Shown here: in pieces, positions 7,618-15,777 of the stretch
How positions within the stretch are numbered: the stretch's first letter is position 1
How the letters are laid out: each line of letters opens with the position of its first letter
Source of the DNA: JAJYRX01 sp041655275
GTDB taxonomy: Bacteria > Pseudomonadota > Gammaproteobacteria > Burkholderiales > Burkholderiaceae_B
Direction of reading: 5' to 3'
DNA: 64,000 nt
NCBI GenBank assembly: GCA_041655275.1
Contig: JBBAFU010000010.1
Coordinates: 1-64,000 of the forward strand
Notes under the pieces: generated by a model
Databases searched by the model: none
Seen by the model: the letters and a program-made list of their open reading frames with translations, nothing else
What the model was told of the DNA's origin: nothing
Program-made: the position numbers and the translations under genes

Positions 7618-9281
7618 GCACACACAACAGCACGCGAGACATCATCCTGAGCGTGGCGGACCTGACGGTTGCCATCGCCGGCGATGCGGGCACGGCCCAT
7701 GTGGTGCATGCGCTGGGCATGGCCATTGACCAGGGCCAGACCTTTGCCCTGGTGGGCGAGTCGGGCTGCGGCAAGAGCATGACGGCGCTGGCCCTGTTGC
7801 GCCTGCTGCCCGATGCGGCGCGCATCGTCTCGGGCAGCGTATTGCTGGAAGGCCGGGAAGTGCTCACGCTGACCGAGGCCGGCATGCGCCAGGTTCGCGG
7901 CGGGCAGGCCGGCATCATTTTCCAGGAGCCCGCAACCAGTCTGAATCCGGTGCTCAGCGTGGGCGAGCAGCTGTTCGAGGTATTGCGCCAGCACACGGAT
8001 CTGCGCGGGCGTGCCCTGCGCGACGCGGCTGTGGCCTGGCTAGAGCGTGTGGGCATTCCGGAGCCGTCGCGCCGTCTGGGTGATTATCCCTTCCAGTTCT
8101 CGGGCGGGCAGAAGCAGCGCATCATGATTGCCATCGCCCTGGCGGCACGGCCGCGCCTGCTGGTGGCCGACGAGCCCACCACGGCACTCGATGTAACGGT
8201 ACAGGGGCAGATTCTGGCGCTGCTCGCAGACATCCAGCGCGAGATGGGGCTGGGCATACTGCTCATCACGCATGATCTGGCGGTGGTGCGTCAGGTGGCG
8301 CACAAGGTGGCGCTGATGCGCAGCGGGCGTATCCTGCTGACGCAGGCGGCGGATGATTTCTTTGCGGCGCCCGATCATCCCTATGCGCGCGAGCTGCTGG
8401 CCGTAGTGCCCAGTCTGGCAAGGCGCGGCCGGCCCCTGTCACCCGGCGCGCAGGTCGTGCCGGTGGTGCCGCCCGATCCGGACGCCGTGCCGGTGCTGGA
8501 AGTACGCAAGCTGTCGGTGGCCTACGAGCGTCCGGGTGGCCTGTTTACCGGCCGGGCACGCATCACGCCCGTCGTACACGATGTGTCTTTTGATCTGCGC
8601 CGTGGCGAGACGCTTGCCCTGCTGGGCGAGTCGGGTTGTGGCAAGACAACAATTGCAAAGACCCTGCTGCGCCTGCTCGACAGCAGCGCGCGCATCGGTG
8701 GCGATATCCGGCTGCTCGGCCGGGATGCCCTGCGGGCGCGGGGTACGGGCTTGCGCGCCTTGCGCCGTGCCGTTCAGATTGTGTTCCAGGATCCATTTGG
8801 TTCGCTGGACCCGCGCATGCCCGTGGGCGAGATCCTGGATGAAGGCCTGGCTGCGCTCAGGAGCGAGCTGTCCCGCACCGAACGGCGTGCCATGATTGCA
8901 CGTCTGCTGGATCGTGTGGGCCTGCCGGCACGCACGCGCGAGCGCTATCCGCATGAGTTTTCCGGGGGGCAGCGCCAGCGCATCGCCATTGCGCGCGCCC
9001 TGGCGCTGGAGCCGGCTGTGCTGGTATGTGACGAGCCCACCTCGGCACTGGATGTATCGGTGCAGGCCCAGCTGCTTGACCTGCTGCGCGAGCTTCAGGC
9101 CGAATATGGCATTGCCTATCTGTTCATCACCCACAATTTCAGCGTGGTAGAGTATCTTTCAGACCGCATTGCCATCATGCATGAGGGGCGTATCGTGGAA
9201 TCCGGAGAGACCACAGCCCTGCTTGCTGCACCTGCGCACCCGCAAACCCGCCGGCTCCTTGCCGCCGTACCCCGGATCTGA
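7614..9281 (+). CDS. Peptide ABC importer: tandem ATPase (YejF-like, DppD-DppF fusion)
   Basis: A 555-residue cytoplasmic protein with two complete nucleotide-binding domains in one chain. Domain 1 has Walker A GESGCGKSMTAL near residue 47, signature FSGGQKQRI and Walker B LLVADEPTTALD. Domain 2 has Walker A GESGCGKTTIAK near residue 340, signature FSGGQRQRI and Walker B VLVCDEPTSALD. Both look catalytically intact. Such fused ATPases drive YejABEF/microcin C-type peptide importers. The ATG at 7614 overlaps the permease stop (ATGA). A longer in-frame opening upstream is only a shadow across the permease gene. Confidence 0.94.
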   Translation: MSTHNSTRDIILSVADLTVAIAGDAGTAHVVHALGMAIDQGQTFALVGESGCGKSMTALALLRLLPDAARIVSGSVLLEGREVLTLTEAGMRQVRGGQAGIIFQEPATSLNPVLSVGEQLFEVLRQHTDLRGRALRDAAVAWLERVGIPEPSRRLGDYPFQFSGGQKQRIMIAIALAARPRLLVADEPTTALDVTVQGQILALLADIQREMGLGILLITHDLAVVRQVAHKVALMRSGRILLTQAADDFFAAPDHPYARELLAVVPSLARRGRPLSPGAQVVPVVPPDPDAVPVLEVRKLSVAYERPGGLFTGRARITPVVHDVSFDLRRGETLALLGESGCGKTTIAKTLLRLLDSSARIGGDIRLLGRDALRARGTGLRALRRAVQIVFQDPFGSLDPRMPVGEILDEGLAALRSELSRTERRAMIARLLDRVGLPARTRERYPHEFSGGQRQRIAIARALALEPAVLVCDEPTSALDVSVQAQLLDLLRELQAEYGIAYLFITHNFSVVEYLSDRIAIMHEGRIVESGETTALLAAPAHPQTRRLLAAVPRI

Positions 9282-9285
9282 AGTC

Positions 9286-9717
9286 ATGTCGCTCAAAGTG
9301 TTCGATCTTGAATGTGCGCACGGCCACGTGTTTGAAGGCTGGTTCAGCGCCGAGGAGTCCTTCGGGCAGCAGCAGGCGGCCGGCGAGGTCCAGTGCCCGG
9401 TCTGCGGCGATGATCAGATCGTGCGCAAGCTGTCGGCCCCCCGGCTGAACCTGCCCACTGCCAGACGCGAGCACGAGGCGCGTCAGGCCCTGGCGGAGCT
9501 GCAGGCGCAGGCCTTGCACAGGATGCGCGCGCTGGTGCGCCAGACCGAGGATGTGGGAACCGGCTTCGCCAGGGAAGCCATGCGCATGCATCACGGCGAG
9601 ATCGAGGAGCGCGCCATTCGCGGCAAGGCCAGTGCGCAAGAGCAGCAGGCGCTGGCCGATGCCGGCGTGGCCGTGGTGCCCCTGCCGGCATTTCTGGATG
9701 ATGAGCAGCTGCAATAG
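9286..9717 (+). CDS. DUF1178 family protein
   Basis: A 143-residue cytoplasmic protein of the DUF1178 family, unknown function. The N-terminus looks like a small zinc ribbon: Cys10 with HGH, then CPVC near residue 37, followed by RKLSAP. The remainder is mostly helical, charged and Ala/Gln-rich. The start ATG at 9286 follows the ATPase stop by 4 bases, so it is probably the last gene of the transporter operon. DUF1178 genes are widespread without transporter neighbours, so no functional link should be assumed. It converges on efp with an 11-base gap. Confidence 0.85.
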   Translation: MSLKVFDLECAHGHVFEGWFSAEESFGQQQAAGEVQCPVCGDDQIVRKLSAPRLNLPTARREHEARQALAELQAQALHRMRALVRQTEDVGTGFAREAMRMHHGEIEERAIRGKASAQEQQALADAGVAVVPLPAFLDDEQLQ

Positions 9718-9728
9718 GCGGTTTGCCC

Positions 9729-10283
9729 CTAGACGCGGCCGCGGTACTCGTGTGTGCGCGTATCGATCTCGATGCGATCGCCGATATCGCAGAACAGCGG
9801 CACGCTGATGGTCATGTCATTGGCCACCTTGGCCGGCTTCATCACCTTGCCGGAAGTGTCGCCGCGTACACCGGGCTCGGTGTAGGTAATTTCGCGCACC
9901 ACCACTGTGGGCAGGTTGATGGCAATGGGCCGGTCGTCGTAGAAGACGACTTCGACTTCCATGCCTTCCTCGAGATAGTTCAGGGCGTCACCCATGTTGT
10001 CGGCTTCGACTTCATGCTGGTTGTACTCTTCGTCCATGAAGACATACATGGGATCGGCAAAATAGGAGTAGGTGCAGGCCTTGTTCTCGAGCTGCACGAC
10101 CTCGAGCTTCTCGTCGGCCTTGTAGATGGCTTCGCTGGGCGAGTTGGTGAGCAGATTCTTGAACTTGAACTTGACCACGGCGGTGTTGCGGCCGGACTTG
10201 TTGTACTCGGCCTTCTGCACGACCACCGGGTTGCCATCGACCATGACGACATTGCCGACACGAAATTCCTGGGCTGTTTTCAT
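9729..10283 (-). CDS. efp: Translation elongation factor P (Arg32 type)
   Basis: A 184-residue EF-P, which binds between the P and E sites and relieves ribosome stalling at polyproline. The modified loop is NKSGRN, placing Arg32 at its tip, where E. coli has a beta-lysylated Lys34. Arg32 EF-Ps (Pseudomonas, Neisseria) are rhamnosylated by EarP, and earP lies directly upstream on the same strand (87 bases away). The C-terminal domain ends with GDRIEIDTRTHEYRGRV as in bacterial EF-P. The start at 10283 gives the standard MKTAQEFR N-terminus; a longer in-frame opening upstream is not needed. Confidence 0.97.
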   Translation of the reverse strand: MKTAQEFRVGNVVMVDGNPVVVQKAEYNKSGRNTAVVKFKFKNLLTNSPSEAIYKADEKLEVVQLENKACTYSYFADPMYVFMDEEYNQHEVEADNMGDALNYLEEGMEVEVVFYDDRPIAINLPTVVVREITYTEPGVRGDTSGKVMKPAKVANDMTISVPLFCDIGDRIEIDTRTHEYRGRV

Positions 10284-10370
10284 AGGGGGTTTCCGCTGAT
10301 GATGAATCGGACCCAATCACGGCCGGTTTTGCCAGGCCTGTTTGGGCAACCCGTTATTTTACTGTGGATT

Positions 10371-11495
10371 TCATGCTTTGTGCGCACCCTGTGCGCAGAA
10401 TGCCAGCAGGCGCTGCACCAGATCCGTCTGCCGTGACAGGCGCGCGCTCCAGCGCCGGCAGGCCTGCCCCCATTCCTCCAGGCGGGCGGGCGCGATCAGG
10501 CTTGCCAGGCCTTGTTGCGTTGCTGCGCCGTCGAGCCGGTTCCAGGCGCGCATGACATCCTGTGCCTGTGCCGGCAGCGCACTGTGCCCCAGCCAGGCCT
10601 CCAGCTTGTCCAGATGGGCGTCCGCGTCCTGCACATAGGCCTGCCAGATGAGGGCGCGCCCGGCCCACAGCGCTCGCACCATGCTGTCTTCACCGCGCAC
10701 GATGTTCAGGTCACAGCTCCACAGCAGGGTGTCGAAATCGTCCTGGCGCAGAAAGGGGATGCGGCGCACGCGCAGCGCAGCGCCATCAGGCCGGATCAGG
10801 CCGGGATACAAGCCTTGCGGAATCAGCAGCAGGCAGGGGCGGTCCTGGCTTTCAAGTGCATGTATCAGGGCGTCGACGGGCGCCTGCGGGTAGGCAAAGA
10901 GCAGCACGACGGCGGCGCCGGCATTCGCCAGGGCCACATCGTCGGCAGACAGACCCAGTGCGCGCAGGAGGCGGGGTCTGGCCCCGGCATCGGCCTGCCA
11001 GGTGTCGCGCCGGGCCAGCAGACCGGGTTCGCGCAGCAGGCCACCGCTTGCCGGCGTGAAGCCGGGGAAGAAGAACCAGCGTCGCTGTCCGCCCGCAAAC
11101 AGGGAAGCGCGCAGGTGGGCGGTGTCCACCCAGGGTTCGGCGCTCAGGTAGTCCAGGCTGATCCAGCAATGCCGGCCGCGTTGCATGTGCGCCAGAAAGC
11201 GGGCGGGCGGATCACAGGCAAAGGTTTCGATCACGATGGCGTGGGGTTCGAGGTCCGGTGCACTATCGTGCCAATGGATGATGTCCACGCCGTCGCAATG
11301 CTGTTGCAAGGCGTCTGTCATTACCGCCGGTTCGAGTGTCCGGAGCACTTCCAGGCGATCGACCCACAGTCGCACCGGACCGTTCACGGCCGGATGCCGC
11401 ACAAGCTGGCGGGCGAGGCGCCAGCACACGCCCGCATCGCCCAGGTTGTCGATGATCCGGCAGAAGATGTCGAAGGACAACGGCCGGCCGGTCAT
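10371..11495 (-). CDS. earP: EF-P arginine rhamnosyltransferase EarP
   Basis: A 374-residue GT-B glycosyltransferase (formerly DUF2331) that transfers L-rhamnose from dTDP-L-rhamnose to Arg32 of EF-P. The N-terminal signature IDNLGDAGVCWRLARQL contains Asp16 and Asp20, spaced like the conserved Asp pair of EarP. The C-terminal donor-site motif NIVRGEDSMVRALWAGR is present. It lies between a DUF2863 gene (3 bases upstream) and efp (87 bases downstream), which fits cotranscription with its substrate. The rhamnose biosynthesis genes (rmlABCD) are not in this window. Confidence 0.95.
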   Translation of the reverse strand: MTGRPLSFDIFCRIIDNLGDAGVCWRLARQLVRHPAVNGPVRLWVDRLEVLRTLEPAVMTDALQQHCDGVDIIHWHDSAPDLEPHAIVIETFACDPPARFLAHMQRGRHCWISLDYLSAEPWVDTAHLRASLFAGGQRRWFFFPGFTPASGGLLREPGLLARRDTWQADAGARPRLLRALGLSADDVALANAGAAVVLLFAYPQAPVDALIHALESQDRPCLLLIPQGLYPGLIRPDGAALRVRRIPFLRQDDFDTLLWSCDLNIVRGEDSMVRALWAGRALIWQAYVQDADAHLDKLEAWLGHSALPAQAQDVMRAWNRLDGAATQQGLASLIAPARLEEWGQACRRWSARLSRQTDLVQRLLAFCAQGAHKA

Positions 11496-11498
11496 GAT

Positions 11499-12698
11499 TC
11501 AGTGCAGGAGGACGGGATCGAGGTTCGTCTCTTCGGGCAGTTCGGGGTGCTGCAGTTCGCCCATCATGTCGGGAAAGAAAGGTGCGCCGCAATCTTCGCA
11601 GAACTCAGCCATGTTGCAATCGGGCAGGCGACGGACTTCGCCCACGCCTTCCTCCCGGAGCAGTGCCGTGATCTCTTCGACGGCCCCGAGGGTGTCACCA
11701 TCCATCATTTCGTTGAATGCTTCCTCGCGACTGAGGATGGGCCACTGGCAGCCGTAGATCACGGTCTTGTCCTCGCGGGTACTGAAACCGATGCGGTATT
11801 CCTGCAGCATGGGTTCGCCGCAGCCCACGATGGCTGCGCGCAGTTCTTCGGGTGCCACGTTGGCCGCCGCCTGCAGCCAGGCAATGGCCGCGCGCAGCAC
11901 CAGCGGCCGGATGCGCTGCTCGGCCTCGCGGCTGTTGCTGTAATAGGCATCGGGGCGAAGGTAGTGCGCATGACAGCCGGTGAACAGCGGATCGAGGATG
12001 GGCGTGCAGCGGGTTTCCCAGTCCAGGGCGCAGCGTGCCCGTTCGCGCTCGACATGGGCGGCCTGGGCCTGCCAGCGGAATACCGCCTGGCCGCGAGGCA
12101 CAAGTACCAGCGCGACCAGATAGCGCACATCGGCCAGCATGCCGTTACCGGACGGGGGCATGCCGGTAATGCGCATTATCGGCTGATCTGCGAGCGCAGC
12201 CTGGGCCAGCCGGCGCGTAAGGGCGCGCGTGGCATGAAATGACTGGGGCAGGGATTCGAAGTTGAGCAGTGTGTCGGCCATTGTCAGCCGGGCATCGGGC
12301 ACGAGCACGGTTTCACGCAGCGCGTCCATCAGCGCGAGCAGCCGGGCCTCATCCAGCCGGCCTTCGGGCAGTTGATAACGCGTCCAGGCGTTGACGGGGG
12401 CGGTGATGAGCAGGGCATCCAGCGGAGTATCGCCGTCGTCCATCTGCAGGGTTTCGGTGTGGGCTTCAGCCTTCTCTATGAGCAGGTCATAGGCATCCGG
12501 CTGATTCTGGCCCAGATATTCCAGAACCGTTTCGATGTGACGGTTCTTGCGTGCCGTGAGGATTCTGTCGAGCTGCTGTTCGAGCTGTGCTTCCCAGAAG
12601 CGCTCCTCGAGCAGGCTGCCCGACAGGCTCAGGGCATCGATGAGAGAAAGCAGACGCTGCGCATCGCGCGGGAGTGAAACAGATTCTGACACTGACAT
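11499..12698 (-). CDS. DUF2863 family protein
   Basis: A protein of about 399 residues that I recognise as the DUF2863 family of Burkholderiales; function unknown. It is soluble, with no signal peptide. The C-terminus carries a CxxC pair (FCEDCGAPFFPD) plus an earlier Cys in LPDCNMAEF, suggesting a small zinc-binding element. I chose the ATG at 12698; an in-frame TTG at 12764 would add 22 residues and neither start has a strong ribosome site. It ends 3 bases before earP, so it probably heads a DUF2863-earP-efp transcription unit. Confidence 0.78.
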   Translation of the reverse strand: MSVSESVSLPRDAQRLLSLIDALSLSGSLLEERFWEAQLEQQLDRILTARKNRHIETVLEYLGQNQPDAYDLLIEKAEAHTETLQMDDGDTPLDALLITAPVNAWTRYQLPEGRLDEARLLALMDALRETVLVPDARLTMADTLLNFESLPQSFHATRALTRRLAQAALADQPIMRITGMPPSGNGMLADVRYLVALVLVPRGQAVFRWQAQAAHVERERARCALDWETRCTPILDPLFTGCHAHYLRPDAYYSNSREAEQRIRPLVLRAAIAWLQAAANVAPEELRAAIVGCGEPMLQEYRIGFSTREDKTVIYGCQWPILSREEAFNEMMDGDTLGAVEEITALLREEGVGEVRRLPDCNMAEFCEDCGAPFFPDMMGELQHPELPEETNLDPVLLH

Positions 12699-12719
12699 GG
12701 ACAGCCGCAGGCTCACGGA

Positions 12720-12745
12720 CGGTTGAAAATACAGGCGGTTGAAAA
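12720..12745. repeat. Direct repeat upstream of the DUF2863 gene
   Basis: CGGTTGAAAA occurs at 12720-12729 and again at 12736-12745, a 10-base perfect direct repeat with 16-base spacing, 22 bases upstream of the presumed DUF2863 start. It could be a tandem regulator site or chance. The rest of 12746-12848 shows no gene or clear terminator. Confidence 0.4.
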
Positions 12746-12848
12746 CGAAGGGGGCTCCAAGCAAGCCCGGCAGTCAGCAGACAGCCTGCTCCGAACCCCC
12801 CTAGTGTAACCCTGCATTCACGCCGGCGCGATGCGCAAGGCCTGATCG

Positions 12849-15434
12849 TCAGACGCCAACGGCGTCGGCCACCTCCCTGAAATCCTCGATCTGGTCGAAG
12901 TTCATGTAGCGGTAGATCTGTTCGCCATCGGCGTTGATGACGCCCATGTCGGCCAGATACTCCTCACGCGTGGGGATGCGTCCCAGGCGCGAGCAGATGG
13001 CCGCCAGTTCGGCCGAGCCCAGGAAGACGTTGGCATTCTTGCCCAGACGGTTGGGAAAGTTGCGCGTGCTCGTGGACATGACTGTGGCGCCTTCGCGCAC
13101 CTGGGCCTGGTTGCCCATGCACAGCGAGCAGCCAGGCATTTCCATGCGCGCGCCCGCACTGCCCAGCACGCCGTAGTGGCCTTCCTCGGTAAGCTGCTTC
13201 TGGTCCATCTTGGTGGGCGGCGCCATCCACAGGCGTACTGGCAGGTCGCGCCGGTTCTCGAGCAGCTTGGAGGCGGCGCGGAAGTGACCGATGTTGGTCA
13301 TGCAGCTGCCGATGAAGACTTCATCGATGGGCGTGCCCGCGACGGCGGACAGGGTCTTCACATCGTCGGGGTCGTTCGGGCAGGCCACAATGGGCTCCAC
13401 GATCTCGTTCAGGTCGATCTCGATGACCGCCGCGTATTCGGCGTCGGCATCGGGTTCGAGCAGCCGGGGATCGGCCAGCCAGGCTTCCATGGCGCGTATG
13501 CGGCGGGCCAGCGAGCGCTCGTCCTCATAGCCATTGGCGATCATCCACTTGAGCAGCGTGATGTTGCTGCGCAGGTATTCGATGATGGGTTCCTTGTTCA
13601 GGCGCACCGTGCAGCCGGCGGCCGAGCGCTCGGCGGAAGCGTCGGAGAGCTCGAACGCCTGTTCGATCTTCAGGTCAGGCAGACCTTCAATCTCGAGGAT
13701 ACGGCCGGAGAAGACATTTTTCTTGCCGGTCTTTTCAACCGTGAGCAGGCCCTGCTGGATGGCGGCATAGGGGATGGCGTTGACCAGGTCACGCAAGGTG
13801 ACGCCGGGCTGCATTTCGCCCTTGAAGCGCACAAGCACGGACTCGGGCATGTCGAGCGGCATGACGCCGGTGGCGGCGGCAAAGGCCACCAGGCCGGAAC
13901 CGGCGGGAAAGCTGATGCCGATGGGAAAGCGCGTATGCGAGTCGCCGCCCGTGCCGACAGTGTCGGGCAGCAGCATGCGGTTCAGCCAGGAGTGGATGAT
14001 GCCATCGCCCGGACGCAGCGAGACGCCGCCGCGCGTGCTGATGAAGGCGGGCAGTTCGTGATGCGTCTTGACGTCGACGGGCTTGGGATAGGCCGCGGTG
14101 TGGCAGAAGGATTGCATGACCAGGTCGGCCGAGAAGCCCAGGCAGGCAAGATCCTTGAGCTCGTCGCGCGTCATGGGGCCGGTGGTGTCCTGGCTGCCCA
14201 CGGTGGTCATGCGCGGCTCGCAATAGGTGCCGGGGCGCACGCCCTTGCCTTCGGGCAGACCACAGGCGCGGCCCACCATCTTCTGTGCCAGGGTATAGCC
14301 CTTGCCGGTGTCGGCGGGCTCCACGGGCAGGCGGAACAGCGTGGTGGCGGGCAGGCCCAGGGCCTCGCGTGCCCGGGCGGTAAGCCCGCGGCCGATGATG
14401 AGGGGGATGCGCCCGCCGGCACGCACTTCGTCGAACAGGACGTCGGACTTGACGCGGAATTCGGCGATGACCCGGCCGTCCTTGAGCGCCTTGCCGTCGT
14501 AGGGGCGCAGCTCGACCACGTCACCCATCTGCATCTGCGAGACATCGAGCTCTATGGGCAGGGCGCCGGCATCTTCCATGGTGTTGTAGAAGATGGGTGC
14601 AATCTTGCCGCCCAGGCAGACGCCGCCGAAGCGCTTGTTGGGCACGTGGGGAATATCGTCGCCGGTATGCCACAGCACCGAGTTGGTGGCCGATTTGCGC
14701 GAGGAGCCCGTGCCCACCACGTCGCCCACGTAGGCGATGGGGTGGCCTTTTTCCTTGAGCGACTCGAGGAAGCGGATGGGGCCCACTTCGCCCGGCTCGT
14801 CAGGCGTGATGCCCGGGCGCGGGTTCTTCAGCATGGCCAGTGCGTGCAGCGGGATATCGGGCCGGCTCCAGGCGTTGGGGGCGGGCGACAGGTCGTCGGT
14901 GTTGGTCTCGCCATCGACCTTGAAAATGGTGACGGTAAGGCTTTCGGGCAGCTCGGGGCGGCGCGTGAACCATTCGCCGTCGGCCCAGCTCTGCAGGACT
15001 TCGCGCGCCAGCGCATTGCCGGCCTCGGCCTTTTCCTGAACGTCGTGGAAGGCATCGAAGACCAGCAGTGTGGTCTTGAGCGCTTCGGCCGCAATGGAAC
15101 CCAGACCGGCATGATCGAGCAATTCGATGAGCGCGCCGATGTTGTAGCCACCCAGCATGGTGCCCAGCAGTTCGGTCGCTTTTTCAGGCGTGATCAGGGA
15201 GCAGGCTTCCGTGCCATGGGCCACGGCCGCCAGATAGGAGGCCTTGACCTTGGCGGCATCGTCCACGCCGGCGGGCACACGGTGCGTCAGCAAGTCGAGC
15301 AGGAAGGTTTCTTCGCCGGCGGGCGGTGCCTTGAGCAGCTCGATGAGGTCGGCCGTCTGTTGGGCTGACAGGGGCAGGGGCGGGATGCCCAGCGCGGCGC
15401 GCTCGGCGGCGTGTTGGCGATACGATTCAAGCAT
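12849..15434 (-). CDS. acnB: Aconitate hydratase B
   Basis: An 861-residue bifunctional aconitase B, interconverting citrate and isocitrate; it also hydrates 2-methyl-cis-aconitate to 2-methylisocitrate in the methylcitrate cycle. The B-type order is visible: N-terminal HEAT-like region, swivel domain, then the [4Fe-4S] domains with GGDSHTRFP near residue 497, a cluster cysteine in IGSCMTNIGHFRAA near 710, and CSLCMGN near 772. Length matches E. coli AcnB (865). It closes a minus-strand run of mdh-prpB-prpC-prpD-GNAT, 62 bases after the GNAT gene. As no AcnD or PrpF is present, AcnB probably supplies the aconitase step for propionate oxidation. Confidence 0.97.
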   Translation of the reverse strand: MLESYRQHAAERAALGIPPLPLSAQQTADLIELLKAPPAGEETFLLDLLTHRVPAGVDDAAKVKASYLAAVAHGTEACSLITPEKATELLGTMLGGYNIGALIELLDHAGLGSIAAEALKTTLLVFDAFHDVQEKAEAGNALAREVLQSWADGEWFTRRPELPESLTVTIFKVDGETNTDDLSPAPNAWSRPDIPLHALAMLKNPRPGITPDEPGEVGPIRFLESLKEKGHPIAYVGDVVGTGSSRKSATNSVLWHTGDDIPHVPNKRFGGVCLGGKIAPIFYNTMEDAGALPIELDVSQMQMGDVVELRPYDGKALKDGRVIAEFRVKSDVLFDEVRAGGRIPLIIGRGLTARAREALGLPATTLFRLPVEPADTGKGYTLAQKMVGRACGLPEGKGVRPGTYCEPRMTTVGSQDTTGPMTRDELKDLACLGFSADLVMQSFCHTAAYPKPVDVKTHHELPAFISTRGGVSLRPGDGIIHSWLNRMLLPDTVGTGGDSHTRFPIGISFPAGSGLVAFAAATGVMPLDMPESVLVRFKGEMQPGVTLRDLVNAIPYAAIQQGLLTVEKTGKKNVFSGRILEIEGLPDLKIEQAFELSDASAERSAAGCTVRLNKEPIIEYLRSNITLLKWMIANGYEDERSLARRIRAMEAWLADPRLLEPDADAEYAAVIEIDLNEIVEPIVACPNDPDDVKTLSAVAGTPIDEVFIGSCMTNIGHFRAASKLLENRRDLPVRLWMAPPTKMDQKQLTEEGHYGVLGSAGARMEMPGCSLCMGNQAQVREGATVMSTSTRNFPNRLGKNANVFLGSAELAAICSRLGRIPTREEYLADMGVINADGEQIYRYMNFDQIEDFREVADAVGV

Positions 15435-15496
15435 GAAGAACCTTTTCAGGGAAAGTTTTCAGGGAAAGCGGTGAAGCAGGACGGATATGCAGCGCC

Positions 15497-15772
15497 TCAG
15501 GCAAGCAGATCCTGATAGTCGGGATGGCGTTCTATCCATACGCGCGCATAGGAGCAGGCCGGACGCACGCGCCAGCCCTCGCTGCGGGCCGTATCGAGTG
15601 CTGTGCGGGTCAGCGCGCCGGCGATGCCGCGGCCCTGCAGGGCGACGGGTACGCCGGTGTGCGTGATGGTCATCAGGCCTTCATGCAGGTGGTAATCCAG
15701 CACGCTGAGCCGGCCATCCTGCGTGTTCTCGAAGCGATGCTGCCCGGGATTGTGTTCAACGGAAGTGGTCAT
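15497..15772 (-). CDS. Small GNAT-like N-acetyltransferase (YjdJ type)
   Basis: A 91-residue protein matching the short GCN5-related acetyltransferase family typified by YjdJ. The acetyl-CoA pyrophosphate loop appears as ALQGRGIAGAL near residues 44-54, a variant of Q/RxxGxG/A, and the C-terminus has the CSYARVWIERHPDY motif shared by this family. These proteins lack the N-terminal part of normal GNAT domains, and their substrates are mostly unknown. It sits 5 bases after prpD and 62 before acnB, so it is embedded in the operon. A role in modifying or protecting CoA-dependent enzymes is speculation. Confidence 0.82.
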   Translation of the reverse strand: MTTSVEHNPGQHRFENTQDGRLSVLDYHLHEGLMTITHTGVPVALQGRGIAGALTRTALDTARSEGWRVRPACSYARVWIERHPDYQDLLA

Positions 15773-15777
15773 GGGTT

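Noticed and set aside
2903..9281. Microcin or antibiotic uptake system
   Set aside because: The YejABEF type can import microcin C, but nothing here shows such a substrate; a general peptide importer is the safer call.
12720..12745. CRISPR-like repeats
   Set aside because: Only two 10-base copies with a 6-base gap; no spacer-repeat periodicity. The same holds for the other short repeats in the window.
13176..15368. 730-residue open frame on the plus strand antisense to acnB
   Set aside because: No recognisable domain; it mirrors acnB, whose aconitase motifs are intact. GC-rich shadow.
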